DNA from: Anoplopoma fimbria
Lineage: Eukaryota; Chordata; Actinopteri; Perciformes; Anoplopomatidae
Direction: 5' to 3'
Length of the DNA: 64,000 nucleotides
Assembly (NCBI RefSeq): GCF_027596085.1
Contig: NC_072457.1
Location: 28,552,297 to 28,616,296 of the forward strand
Shown here: positions 27,601 through 38,129 of the stretch, piece by piece
How the letters are laid out: every line of letters begins with the position of its first letter
Numbering within the stretch: the stretch's first letter is position 1
Position numbers and translations under genes: made by a program
Notes under the pieces: model-generated
The model's input: only the letters and a program-made list of their open reading frames with translations
Told to the model about the DNA's origin: nothing
Database searches by the model: none

Positions 27601-29472
27601 AGGAGACCGGGCGTACTTTGCCGGGCTTGGGGAGAGGGATGTGGAGGGAGACGGGGCTGCGGATGAGCTGGTTGCACTGGTCATTTTAGGAGGATGTATG
27701 GCTTCCAGCATGCCACTGCTGACCAGCTCTTGGACAGTGTCAATTGCAGAGCTTTTCCCCAGCAGGTCGACCACCCCGATCTGACGCAGGTGAGCGCGTG
27801 CGTGGATGGCCAGGCCTTTACGGTTCTCAAACTTCTCCCTGCACAGAATGCAGGTAAAGCCCTCGTTCGATTTAGGCCGTTTGCTTGGTGGGGACGTAGG
27901 TTGAGGGGACCGATAGGAGGGTCGTTTGGAGGAGGATGTAGAGGGACTGTTTGAGGTGACCTCCTCCTGCTGCTGCTGCTCGCTGCTGATGGGCTTGAGG
28001 TCCTCCTCCTCCATGATCTGGTAAAGCAAATCAATGGGGCTGCCCTTGATGTCGCTGTCAGGGACTCCAATCTGGCGCAGATGTGCCCGAGCGTGACCCG
28101 ACAGGCCTTTGCGTGTCCCGTACCAGCAGCCACAGAGCTGGCACACATGGACCTCATTGTTGGTGTCTGAAGCTGCAAGAATGAAGAAAATGATGAGTGA
28201 GAGAGAACCCAGTTTCTGTCATGTTGACTTTATAAAAAACTAAAATATTACAATACTAACTACCTATCATAAAACCATATAAGGTACCAGGGTGTTTGAG
28301 CTCTGTCTTGCACATGCAGCTCACTGCTTTCTACATTTCTTTAAACATCTAGAGTTCAGTCGTACCTAACGTGATGGGGGCGTCCGTTTCCAGCGGCGCC
28401 CACAGCGGCTTGGTTTTGGTTTGGTGCTCTGAGGATGAGCTGCTGCCTTCACCTGTTCTAGACTCAACCGGCCTGAGACCAGAGGGGGACGAGGTGAGGA
28501 GAGGAGTTGCTGACTCTTTCAGATCCACCTTTTGTGGTGTTGTCATGACTGCACTCCCTGCTTTGCCAGCGTCGACCCTGTCCTCCTGTGCTGAAGGTGT
28601 CTTAGACTCCTGCTGGGATGCTGCTTTTTTGAGATTGGTCGGCCCCGGCACGGAGGAGTCTGCTTTGAAATCAGGGAGGGAGTCCCCTCTCTCCTGGATG
28701 AGCTGGTAGAGGAGTTCGATGGGAGCTCCACTGCTTTCTGACACTGTAACGCCGAGCTGCCGTAGGTGGAGGCGGGCGTGGCTGGAGAGCCCTCGTCGTG
28801 TCTCAAAGATCGTTCCACAGACCTCACAAATGACTGGGGCTGCTGCTGCTGCTGAGAAGTTCAGATGGGAGTTTGTTATCACAACTTTAACGGGAGCACT
28901 TCCATCAGCGTCTCTAACCAATAGGTTATAACCATGAAGTGATTAAGATATTGCCACTTGAAAACAGATTTGACAAAAAAATTAATAGCAATGAACACAA
29001 ATCAGTAGGGAGGCACCAATACAACGTTTAATCTTCCGATACAAATTCATATTATCAGCTGATACCCAGTACCAATCGAATACCAATTCTCTCTGTTTCC
29101 CAAATTCTAAATCTGCAGCACATCTGTATCACACTGTTTGGAACTCATCATACTCAACTTTCAGGCCTTAAAAATAGATATGCACAATAATATGCATATG
29201 GTGAAATGTAATATAATTGGAAATGTGAACTTGTATTCATAAATGTTGTTTTAATAAATAAGGAAAGTCCTGGGTTTCGTTTCCTTCAAAGTAATCATAA
29301 GAAATTGTTCAAGAATCAAAATGATACTACCATCAAGGTCTAATCATGATGTGGTGACCAATAAATAGATAAGCAAGCATCTACAGGCTCTTATAACAAT
29401 GTGAAAATTGTATTATTGAGTATCTCATTCATAACAGTGTTTCCTACCTTGTGAATTCATGGCTGCTGACAT
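24686..29472 (-). CDS. wiz: WIZ-type zinc-finger protein, 8 coding exons
   Basis: Coding exons in transcription order: 29472-29448, 28851-28366, 28172-27426, 27252-26902, 26424-26210, 26102-25922, 25826-25667 and 24842-24686. They total 2322 nt (773 aa plus stop), with GT/AG and matching phase at every junction. Five near-identical C2H2 fingers follow the pattern C-x2-C-G-x-x-[FY]-x-[TN]-R-[KR]-[GA]-L-x-x-HAR-x-HLRQ; their Cys/His sets start at about residues 17, 181, 278, 429 and 540. A divergent sixth finger (C721, C724, H741, H745) follows [13 protein letters not shown]. This architecture is characteristic of WIZ, a nuclear cofactor that bridges the H3K9 methyltransferases G9a/GLP; the C-terminal finger is the reported binding site. 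PLDYS (residues 517-521) resembles a CtBP-binding PxDLS motif (inference). Repeated [S/A]PI[DE]LL segments follow the fingers. The ATG at 29472 is the first in the phase-compatible 5' exon. It gives a form shorter than the longest mammalian isoforms, so alternative upstream exons are possible. Confidence 0.93.
29000..29110. repeat. Possible dispersed repeat with 'gataccaat' phrases
   Basis: 'gaggcaccaatacaa', 'atcagctgatacccagtacc' and 'aatcgaataccaat' are reminiscent of a 'cgataccgatacc' transposon-derived repeat common in fishes. It lies in wiz intron 1. Weak call. Confidence 0.3.
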
Positions 29473-29518
29473 TGTTGTGGGTTTCTTTTGAGTGGAGAGA
29501 GTTGTCTCTCTGCAGATC
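29448..29518 (-). other. wiz: wiz first coding exon with 5' UTR part
   Basis: On the minus strand an AG acceptor precedes 29518 and a GT donor follows 29448, giving a 71-nt internal exon. It holds 46 nt of leader, then an ATG at 29472-29470, and encodes only MSAAMNSQ plus one base. The phase fits the next exon at 28851. A further upstream noncoding exon is implied but was not located with confidence. Confidence 0.65.
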
Positions 29519-30229
29519 CTGCATACAAAATTGGAATATGCTTATATAACTTAAGAATATTAAATAATAAATACGGTGTAAAAAAAGATTGAGTCATATT
29601 ACTTGTAAAAAATATAAAGATCATCCCCTCCTCTTTTCTGTCTCCATTTTGTAAGACATGTCCAAACATACATAAAAGATAAATATATTAATTTCTGGTG
29701 TTTTTTTGTGTTTCTCCCCAATTAAGTGCTTTCTTTCTTAATGCTATTAACACTAATTTGATGTAACATTGGGCCTCCAAAGATGCAATAAATTGGTGCT
29801 GGCTTTTTCAGCTGAAATAATTGTTTTTGTGAAAACAATACCACAGTTTGTCTTTGCACTAAAGATGCAGCTTTAATGCACAGCACAATGTCAGAAGTTA
29901 ATTTGACCGCTTGTGTTACTGATGGCAAACTGTATTTTTTTTAACTCTTATTCAAGTAAATAGATAAAGTCCAAAGCAACGCGTCTAATCGGAGAGCTTG
30001 TTAATACTACTTGCTTCGCCAGTTAGAAGGAGAAGTTAAGTGAAGGCGGAGGTGTGGGATGGGAAATGAATAGCTATGGAAATGTTTATTTAGACGACAT
30101 GACACTAATACACTGTGCAATACAATAGTTATAATAGTTTCTGTCTGTATATATAATATTTCAGTTACTGTGGATTCTTTACTGTTTTTTATTGCTCATT
30201 TATAATACTTATTTTTGATCTTGTTTTTT

Positions 30230-30335
30230 TACTATGTCTCTTGTTTGCACTATCCTCTATGCTGCTGTAATCCTGTAAATTTCCCTGCTGCGGGACTAAT
30301 AAAGGATTCTTTTATTTTATCTTATTTAATCACAT
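30230..30335 (+). repeat. Non-LTR element 3'-tail fragment
   Basis: 'tgctgctgtaatcctgtaaa', 'tgctgcgggactaataaagg' and the terminal 'attttatcttattt' match the fish LINE-type 3' end also seen at about 11.46 kb. Confidence 0.5.
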
Positions 30336-30745
30336 TATCTGATGAGTGGATTACCATGTCTTAATTGAGGGGAAGCCCAAATGAACTGTCTTTTGAAACA
30401 TTGTATTATATGTTGAAGCTGTTGGTTATTAGGAGGCCCTGTCCTGCCCTGGTGACGCACATGACTTGTTGAACCTTGTTAACATACCCGTCTCTCCGCT
30501 GTCAGGTGGGCGTGCCGCCGGGCCCTCTTTCTTACGGCGCACAGCTGACGTCACGTCTTTGCTTGCAGACTGCGGACGTCCTGTACACCAACCTTCTGAG
30601 AGGAAAAGTCAACCAACCTCATGACGTCACATGCCACGACAACATGCAGATAAACTTGTTTGAAGAAAAAATAAATATATAAAATTCCTTAATTCAAAAC
30701 AATTAAACTGTGGCAAAACAAAAAAACCTAAGGAAATATAAATAA

Positions 30746-30758
30746 GCAAATATATAAA

Positions 30759-30790
<32 letters not shown>

Positions 30791-30791
30791 A
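30746..30791. repeat. (AT)n-rich tract
   Basis: A tract dominated by alternating A and T, ending in an A run. Low complexity. Confidence 0.85.
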
Positions 30792-30921
30792 AAAAAACTT
30801 GTTTGAACTTTAGTTCTGTAACCTTTCAAAAATAAATTGACTAACAAAATCATTTTTAAAAAAGGGAGACACCCTTTTGTTTGAAAAAAAGCTTTAAATT
30901 AGAGTACCTATCATTTCCATA

Positions 30922-31396
30922 CAGTTAGACAGAGTTAGACAGGGTTAGACTGTGTTAGACACTGTGTTAGACAGGGGGTTAGACAGAGTTAGACAGTTAG
31001 ACAGTGTTAGACAGAGTTAGACAGAGTTAGACAGAGTTAGACAGTGTTAGACAGGGTTAGACAGAGTTAGACTGTGTTAGACAGGGTTAGACAGACTGTG
31101 TTAGACAGAGTTAGACAGGGTTAGACAGTGTTAGACAGTGTTAGACAGAGTTAGACAGAGTTAGACTGTGTTAGACAGAGTTAGACAGTGTTAGACAGAG
31201 TTAGACTGTGTTAGACAGTGTTAGACAGGGTTAGACAGAGTTAGACAGTGTTAGACAGTGTTAGACAGAGTTAGACAGGGTTAGACAGAGTTAGACAGAG
31301 TTAGACTGTGTTAGACTGTGTTAGACAGAGTGTTAGACAGAGTTAGACTGTGTTAGACAGAGTTAGACAGTGTTAGACTGTGTTAGACTGGGTTAG
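30922..31396 (+). repeat. 10-bp minisatellite, GTTAGACAGn consensus
   Basis: About 47 units of a 10-bp repeat with variants ending AG, TG or GG and an A/T switch (TTAGACAGxG versus TTAGACTGTG). There are a few length variants, for example near 30961-30975 and 31328. It lies between wiz and the kinase, close to likely wiz promoter DNA. It is not telomeric (TTAGGG) and has no spacer structure. Confidence 0.95.
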
Positions 31397-31419
31397 AGCT
31401 GTAGTGCTGTGTAGTGGCA

Positions 31420-31720
31420 GGAGACAACGTGACACGATTGAAATATCGCGAGATCTCCGTGTCTCCCGTTCAGAAATACTTTTATCTGTGGATGCAACTT
31501 TAAATGTTCTTATTGTCTCGTTCACATTACAACATATATTAGAGCAAAACACGTCAATGTTAACTACACAAACGTAAGTGTCTGAGCATGTTTCCAGTCA
31601 AGCTAACTTAGACCCGCGTTATCTCCAGTGCAGCCTTTGTTTTGATCAGGAAGGATGCTAACGTCACTGCTAACGTCACTGCTAGCTCAGATTAAACGTC
31701 CCCTCAGCCAAACGCGTCAT
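31420..31720. promoter_or_regulatory. Candidate promoter DNA upstream of wiz
   Basis: This is CpG-richer than its surroundings. It contains ATCGCGAGATCTCC (near 31446), close to the TCTCGCGAGA core-promoter motif, and a duplicated GCTAACGTCACT (near 31659-31682). No TATA is evident. It could drive wiz on the minus strand through a distal noncoding exon. No transcript evidence. Confidence 0.3.
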
Positions 31721-31982
31721 GGCTACACATCCCGAGAGCCAGACTGAGAACCAAACGACACCTTTACACTGCAGATGAAGGTCAGTTTACCTATAAGGTT
31801 GAACACATTGCCTCAGTGTCGGTTCATCTGTTTCAGACACTGAACACAAGCTTAGCGGAAGTAGAGGTCCACACATATCCGGTGGAGAGGGTTTTCAAAA
31901 TAAAAGAACTGAGGCTTTACCCAACAGAGCTGACCAAATGTGACCCTAAGTGACAATCTAGGAAGAAAGCCAATGGGTTTAA

Positions 31983-32031
31983 TTATAATAATAATAATAA
32001 TAATAATAATTATTATTATTATTAATTATTA

Positions 32032-32064
<33 letters not shown>

Positions 32065-32094
32065 ATAATAATAATTATAATAATAATAATAACT
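31983..32094. repeat. (TAA)n/(ATT)n composite palindromic microsatellite
   Basis: (AAT)n runs into (ATT)n and back to (AAT)n, giving a largely self-complementary 110-bp tract able to form a hairpin. Confidence 0.93.
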
Positions 32095-32360
32095 TTATTT
32101 ATATAGCACCTTTTAAAAACAAGGTTTACAAAGTGCTTCGACAGACAAGGCAGCAAAACAGTGCAATAGAAGAAACATCAAGAACAATCGTTAGGATAAA
32201 ACTAAACTAAGAAACAAAAAAATAAAATGACAATCAAATAAACGAACAAAATAAATAAAATCAAGTGAAATAGGTAAACATAAAATAGTAAACGAATATA
32301 AGATAAAATACTAAAACCAATTAAAACGAAATATTAAAACGACGACATCACATAAAAGCC
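32092..32360. repeat. Dispersed repeat with 'tttatttatatagcacctttt' head
   Basis: 'actttatttatatagcacc' and 'aaggtttacaaagtgcttcg' are hallmark phrases of a very common teleost repeat, often next to (TAA)n microsatellites as here. The A-rich downstream part is probably the same element, decayed. Confidence 0.6.
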
Positions 32361-33164
32361 ATTCTGTAAAAATGTGTTTTAAGAAGTGATTTAAAAGAGA
32401 TTACTGATTATTCCTCTCAGCATGTTCTATTACTGCTTTATTTTTTAAAGGACTTATAACTATTGTTCCACTGAAAAGACACCCAAATTAATCTTACTGG
32501 GAAAACTTACCATTTCTTTTACATTTAAGCGAAAATATGTTTATGTTATTTAAAGATAACTAATCATTACTTCAATGGTTGAAGTCATAAAGTTTTATAT
32601 TGGCCAGTTGCTTTACTGTTTTTATAGGTATAAACTGACCAGATATTTGAATTAAACTCAGGAGTAGGTTCCAACCTTTTCCATGTACACCTGTGACTCT
32701 ATGGTCATACATACAATTTTAATTTCATGTCACCATTTCGTTAGGCCTACAAACTGGCATAAAACGTTATATTCCATACTAAGGCGTTTGAGTCTGTAGT
32801 ATAATGGCCCAGATCCACCATCACTTCAGGAGCCTGACTTTTGATTTTGGTGGGCAAGCACACAAGCTTGTTTTGACCTCTGACTGAATACCTAAGAGAA
32901 AATACTCTTGGATGGTGACAATTATCAGGTCGAACATATTCATTGCTTGAACCTGTTTTGATTTATTGTCACTTATTAGTTTTTCATTTTTTTTGTGTAT
33001 TTCTATTTCCAAGTGATTCCGAGTTTTATTCTGTTTTACTGATGGATGAGTCTGTGTGATGTGTCTATTTTTGCCAGGTTGCTCCAAGACAATGCAATGT
33101 GCAAACGTACTTGGCAATAAACCTGGCCGGCCAGGTCTGCAACTTTGTCTGTCAGAAAAAAACT

Positions 33165-33360
33165 TACTCTGTAAAAAAACCTACAGTACCTTGAAATTCA
33201 CAGTAATTAACTGGCAGCCATTGACAAGTAAGATATTGTAAAAAAAAAAAAAAACCACAGTGATTGTCAGTATGTTACTGTAAAACAAATACAGTAACTA
33301 ACTTGTGGCTTCCGGTTACTTACTGTCTGTTTTACAGTAAGTTATTTGCAGTGTACCAGT
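33165..33360. repeat. TACTGTAAAA-type inverted-repeat element
   Basis: Several copies of 'tactgtaaaa' and its complement 'ttttacagta' sit in inverted order around an A14 run. This is typical of a small decayed nonautonomous DNA element common in fish. No target-site duplication was found. Confidence 0.45.
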
Positions 33361-33414
33361 TATAAGGTCTAAATGACCAAAAAATGTCTTGATTTTGATT
33401 TGAATCTATTTGTA

Positions 33415-33860
33415 TTTAAGAAACTCAAAAGAAGATAATCTTGTGTCGGAAGAAGTAGTCTAAAAACAGTAATTCAGCACTGTAAAAATACTCCATTAAC
33501 TTCAGGTGAAAGTGGTGTTTTGAAAATGTTACTGAAGTAAAAGTACATGAATAAAAGATACTGACTACAAGTAGCCATTGTGACTGTTTTACTACATCTT
33601 ATCATAATATAATTCTTATTGATTTATTTGACTGTTGAAGTTAAGTTGGAGCCAACTTTTCCTAACTTGTTTTTAATTGAAGTTCATGTATTTTGAGTTT
33701 TGCGTGTAATTTCTTAATTCATAAGTAAGTATCGACTAAAGCTGCAATAAATGTATTGGATTGAAAAGTAGAATATTCCATGAAATGTAGTGGGGTAGAA
33801 GTATAACGTGGCCTGAAATGGAAATACTTAAGTAATATACTTACTTTTGTTTCTCGTCAG
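33415..33860 (+). repeat. Dispersed fish repeat ('aaaagtac...gtagtggggtagaag')
   Basis: 'ctgaagtaaaagtacatgaa', 'gccattgtgactgttttact', 'gaaatgtagtggggtagaag' and 'gaaatggaaatacttaagta' follow the order of a highly abundant percomorph repeat. A fragment of the same family, 'gtacaatatttccctctgaa', lies at about 37267. Confidence 0.6.
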
Positions 33861-34076
33861 CCCATTGATCGCCGCTAAATGATGAAAATGATTATGACAG
33901 ACCTGACACTGGAATAGAACACAATGATGTCACAGAATCATAGAGAGGAAGGTAGAATCCTGACAGAACAGATCAGATCCTTCAACTCACATCAACTCAC
34001 TGAGACTCAGACACTTTTCTGTCGCTCTGTTTGTTGTTAAATCAATGTTAGCATTGAGTTTACTTCAAAACGATTC

Positions 34077-35931
34077 ATGGCAGTGAGTGACATGTCAGGT
34101 AAGCTGAGAGTGTGAAAGAAAAGTCATATATATAGAACTGTAATGAATGAGACAAAGAAAACTCTTCAATTTTGCATGTGAATATACGTATGTGGTTATG
34201 AAATAATGATTGGGCATTTAAACAATTGATAAATAATTTTATATATAATATTTTCTTTTTATATTAATTGATTATCTTTCCTGATATTTTGTACCTTGGT
34301 GTACAAGATAAGGGCTTTATTTTGAAAAAAAGTGTGCTGAAACATGTTAAGTAATTTAATCCACTGTGCTTTAAAAAAAATGAAATATAGAACATTAACT
34401 GAAATAATGTAAAAAAGCTTTGCTTATTTATTTCTCTGCCAATACATAAAAATCTAATTTCGAACCATCTCGAATGGTTTGATGTTACTTATTTTCAGTG
34501 TTTTTCTCAAAAAACTTCTATAAATGCAGAAATGCATTCAGGCAAAAAAGCTGAATACAAATGGAAAACATTATCTTTCATTAAAATAAGTGCAGCTCTG
34601 GCTGTGTGGCAGCCTGGAAAACCTCCATGTGCGTCTTGGTAATATGCAGATGTATTAAACAGACAACATGTAAAGTTGTTCCATCACCTCCTCTTTGCTC
34701 TCCTCCTTCACAGATTACTTCCCGATACATGAGGGAACCCTGCTGGCTTCCTGCTACGAGGTGCAGGCCTTTCTCGGGGAGGGGTGCTTTGGAAAAGTGG
34801 CCCAATGTGCAGACATTATAACTGACACAAAGGTGGCCATCAAAATAACTAAAGACAAGCCCTTTTTCACTGAGCAAGCTCTGGAAGAGGTAGAGCACAA
34901 ACTCTCTATTTATCAAAACTGAAGCTGGAATGTTCATGTTGAAATATTTTGCAATTCCTTCTTTCATATTTATTATGAAGTTGTCTTCCAGGTGTTAACA
35001 GTGAAAAAATCTAACTTTTCATACCTTGTACAGATTAAAATTCTCAAACAGCTACAGACTCTGGATCCAGACAAATGTAATCTGGTGAGATGGAATGGCT
35101 CGTTCTTCCATGAAGGGTTTGTGTGTCTGGAGTTTGAGCTCTTAGACCAGAGTCTGAATGAATACATGAAGCAGAGACGTTATGGTCTGTCCATATCTGA
35201 GATCCGCACAGTTGTACATCAGGTTGGTGGAATTTTTACTCTTGTCAGAAGAATCATTTTATATACTTTAAATTCATTTGAAAGTCAATACTTCAAATGT
35301 ACATTGTTGTGACCTAATGAGTCTAAATATGTGTGTGTTTCTTCAGCTGACCACAGCTCTGCTCCACCTCCAGGCTCTGGAAATCATGCATGCTGATTTA
35401 AAGCCTGAAAACATAATGGTCGTGGACCGCAGGCAGCAGCCGCTGCAAGTCAAACTCATTGACTTCGGCCTGGCTCGCTACGTGTCTGATGCTGTTCCAG
35501 GGACTCATGCACAGAGTCTGTGGTACAGGTTAGAACAGAAAACATGTGGCACAGATGCTGTGACTTTGGGACTTGAGTCTAGAAGTCTCTGGTTTATATG
35601 TAACATTATGACAGAGGTGAGATTTTACTTCTTATTCATGTAGTTTCATATTTTCTTTTCCTCTTTGCTCAGGGCACCCGAGGTCATACTGGGTCAGGTC
35701 TTCTCGGAGCGAATAGACATGTGGTCTCTCGGTCTGGTGGCTGCAGAACTTGCTCTGGGCTGCCCGCTTTTTCCTGGGGAACACGAATATGATCAGATGA
35801 AATTCATTGTGGACACGCTGGGTCAGCCACCCGATTATCTGATGAACTGTGGACAGAAAACCAACCGCTTCTTTTGCATTCAGAGCAGCCATAACCAGCA
35901 GACCTGGAGACAGCAGACCTGGAGACTTAAG

Positions 35932-36026
<95 letters not shown>

Positions 36027-36840
36027 ACTCAAGATAAATGATGTAACTCAAACAAAGTCTCTTTGCAGTCTCCCGAGGAGTTTGCCAGAAAGACTGGGCA
36101 TCATTTCAGAGACACAAGATATTTTCCCCACCGTTCTCTGGATGCATTGGAGGAGGTACTTGGCCTCTTTTGATGAAATTATGAATAATTGTAATTGAAG
36201 TAAGATTGCATTACATGTTCTTTATTGACTGCCAATAATATTATTAAACATGTTTTAACTTAAATGTCTTGATGTTCCAGATGATGATTCCTTTTAGAAA
36301 CAAGGCAGAGAAGAAGGCGCTGCGACACTTTGTGGATCTCTTAAAAAAGATGCTGGTGGTCGACAAAAACCGGCGAATAATTCCCCTTAAAGTGCAGGAG
36401 CATCGGTTCTTCTCGATGGAGCTGCACACTGACAGCAGCCAAAACATGAACATTAACAACCTGACGGTTGATATGAAGGAGGCTGAGGGAAACGTCCTTC
36501 AGCAGCGTTCCTCACAGAAGAAGATCATCCACAGTTTTGACCTTTGCAATGTTGCATTCAAGGCCAATACTCCTCATGAGGAAACAGTTATTACTCATGC
36601 ACAAAATGTCTCTGTAAAGCCTGAGGATGAGGAGGATAAAGCAGTACACATCCAGATTGGTTAGTCACATGTCTAAAGCCCTAAGAGTCTCTGTGTTTTT
36701 ATAGTTTTGTTCCGACTAACATCCTACTTATTTGTGGTTATTCAGAGGATGAAGTGGAGATCAGCAGTGAGACGGTGTGCTGTGTGGACAGGTTCTCTAA
36801 GAGGATCAGAAAAGTTTTCTCCCCCTTTTTTCTACAGTGA
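34077..36840 (+). CDS. HIPK-like dual-specificity protein kinase, 8 exons
   Basis: Exons: 34077-34098, 34714-34889, 35034-35222, 35347-35528, 35673-35931, 36069-36155, 36281-36659 and 36746-36840. They total 1389 nt (462 aa) in continuous phase with GT/AG borders. The product is a kinase domain with short tails: glycine loop LGEGCFGKV (28-36), VAIK lysine 51, HADLKPEN (catalytic D146, K148, N151), DFG at 168-170, RAPE at 190-193 and IDMWSLG. HAD in place of HRD, the EYDQ segment and the Lys-Thr-x-Arg-Phe-Phe-like segment are HIPK-family marks. Canonical HIPKs exceed 600 aa and carry long C-terminal homeodomain-interaction and PEST regions. Those are absent here, so this belongs with the small, expanded HIPK-like genes of teleosts. 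The activation-loop tyrosine (STY in HIPK1-3) is replaced by His183. The C-terminus ends in a basic and aromatic stretch. The ATG at 34077 is preferred because its 22-nt exon joins in phase. Substrates are unknown. Confidence 0.88.
35933..36026 (+). repeat. (TCTG)n microsatellite at a splice donor of the kinase gene
   Basis: About 23 uninterrupted tetranucleotide units fill most of the 137-bp intron 5. The repeat begins at the splice donor after 35931, so the donor itself reads GTCTGT. Confidence 0.97.
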
Positions 36841-36938
36841 CAACAAAATGTCATGAACTTGCCAAACATCTGGTCTACATGATCAGTCATCATTTATAAT
36901 TAACTGTATTATTTTTCCACTTTTCATTATCATTTGTG

Positions 36939-36944
36939 AATAAA
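36939..36944 (+). terminator. Poly(A) signal AATAAA of the HIPK-like gene
   Basis: A canonical AATAAA lies about 100 nt after the stop codon at 36838-36840 and is followed by an A-rich run. It is the likely 3' end signal of the kinase mRNA and implies a short 3' UTR. Confidence 0.6.
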
Positions 36945-37329
36945 AAAATATCGACTGACCTCATAAATGTGTTCAAGGTGTGTGGAGATGAGACAAAGTA
37001 AAATAGAAATGACATAGAAATATAACAGAATATACAGTTTTTTTTAATACAACAAAACATGAAGTTTCACGTAAACATAGATGAGAATTCCTAGAATCAT
37101 AAAAAGTATATTGTCAACAGAATAAATTAAATATACAGATGAGGACTGCCATGTGATGGCTGTTCTAGAAACGCTCTAGAACAGCTTCTAAGTGGATCTT
37201 GGGGTGAGACAAATGGTACATAAATGTGTTAAATTTACAGAGAATATTTTCTGTTATGTTAAAAAATGTACAATATTTCCCTCTGAAATATCGAGGAGCC
37301 AATGTAGGAAGTAGAACAACATGCACGTA

Positions 37330-37542
37330 CAGTACCAGTCAAAAGTTTGGACACACCTTCTCATTCAATGATTTTTCTTTATTTCTATTTTAATTTTTTT
37401 CTACATTGTAGATTAATATTGAAGACATCCAAACTATGAAGGAACACATATGGAATTATGTGGTAAACAAACAAATGCTCAACAAACAAATTCTTCAAAG
37501 TAGTTGAATGAGAAGGTGTGTTCAAACTTTTGACTGGTACTG
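37330..37542 (+). mobile_element. Tc1/mariner-type MITE, copy 2
   Basis: 213 bp with terminal inverted repeats of about 40 bp (outer end CAGTACCAGTCAAAAG) and TA on both flanks. The interior is shared with copies 1 and 3. Noncoding. Confidence 0.88.
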
Positions 37543-37725
37543 TATATTGATAAACTTCAATCGGGAATGTAGAATTGTTTCCAGTGAGATATTAATTACT
37601 TTATATAGTGACTTTGTTGTCAAAAACATTATTGTTGCTGCTCTAAAAACAATATTTAGTTATACCTAAATTATAGATAACATCTAATCCTGTTCTGAAT
37701 TGATTTGTTTTAAAAATTCTATATA

Positions 37726-37946
37726 CAGTACCAGTCAAAAGTTTGGACACACCTTCTCATTCAATAGTTTTTCTTTATTTTTTTCTACATTGTAGATTAA
37801 TATTGAAGACATCCAAACTATGAAGGAACACATATGGAATTATGTGGTAAACAAACAAATGCTCAACAAACCAGAATATGTTTTATATTTTACATTCTTC
37901 AAAGTAATTAAATGAGAAGGTGTGTCCAAACATTTGACTGGTACTG
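37726..37946 (+). mobile_element. Tc1/mariner-type MITE, copy 3
   Basis: 221 bp, same orientation as copy 2 and only about 180 bp from it. It has full-length terminal inverted repeats and flanking TA. It is the most complete of the three copies in the window. Confidence 0.88.
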
Positions 37947-38039
37947 TATTCGTAAAGCATTTAAGTTAATACACATTTCTTACTCATTTGACTGGTACTG
38001 TATTCGTAAAGCATTTAAGTTAATACACATTTCTTACTC
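37931..38039 (+). repeat. 54-bp tandem duplication spanning a MITE end
   Basis: Two direct copies, period 54 bp, include the last bases of MITE copy 3 plus the flanking 'ttcgtaaagcatttaagtta' sequence. The duplication therefore arose after MITE insertion. Confidence 0.9.
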
Positions 38040-38129
38040 CAGTTATATAAGCATAATTATACTGTGATACAAAGAACCAGCTTTGACTCAGCTTTTACTT
38101 TGAAATGACCTCCATTCACTTCCGGATCC

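Larger units (their letters stand above)
29519..34076. other. Spacer between wiz and the HIPK-like gene
   Basis: A head-to-head spacer, since wiz is minus and the kinase is plus. It is mostly repeats: LINE tail, AT tract, minisatellite, (ATT)n palindrome and three dispersed fish repeats. CpG-richer patches at about 30.49-30.62 kb and 31.42-31.72 kb may hold wiz promoters. No coding exon seen. Confidence 0.6.

Noticed and set aside
30922..31396. Possible CRISPR array or interstitial telomere
   Set aside because: Units are directly adjacent with no unique spacers, and the unit GTTAGACAGn is not TTAGGG. The setting is a vertebrate genome.
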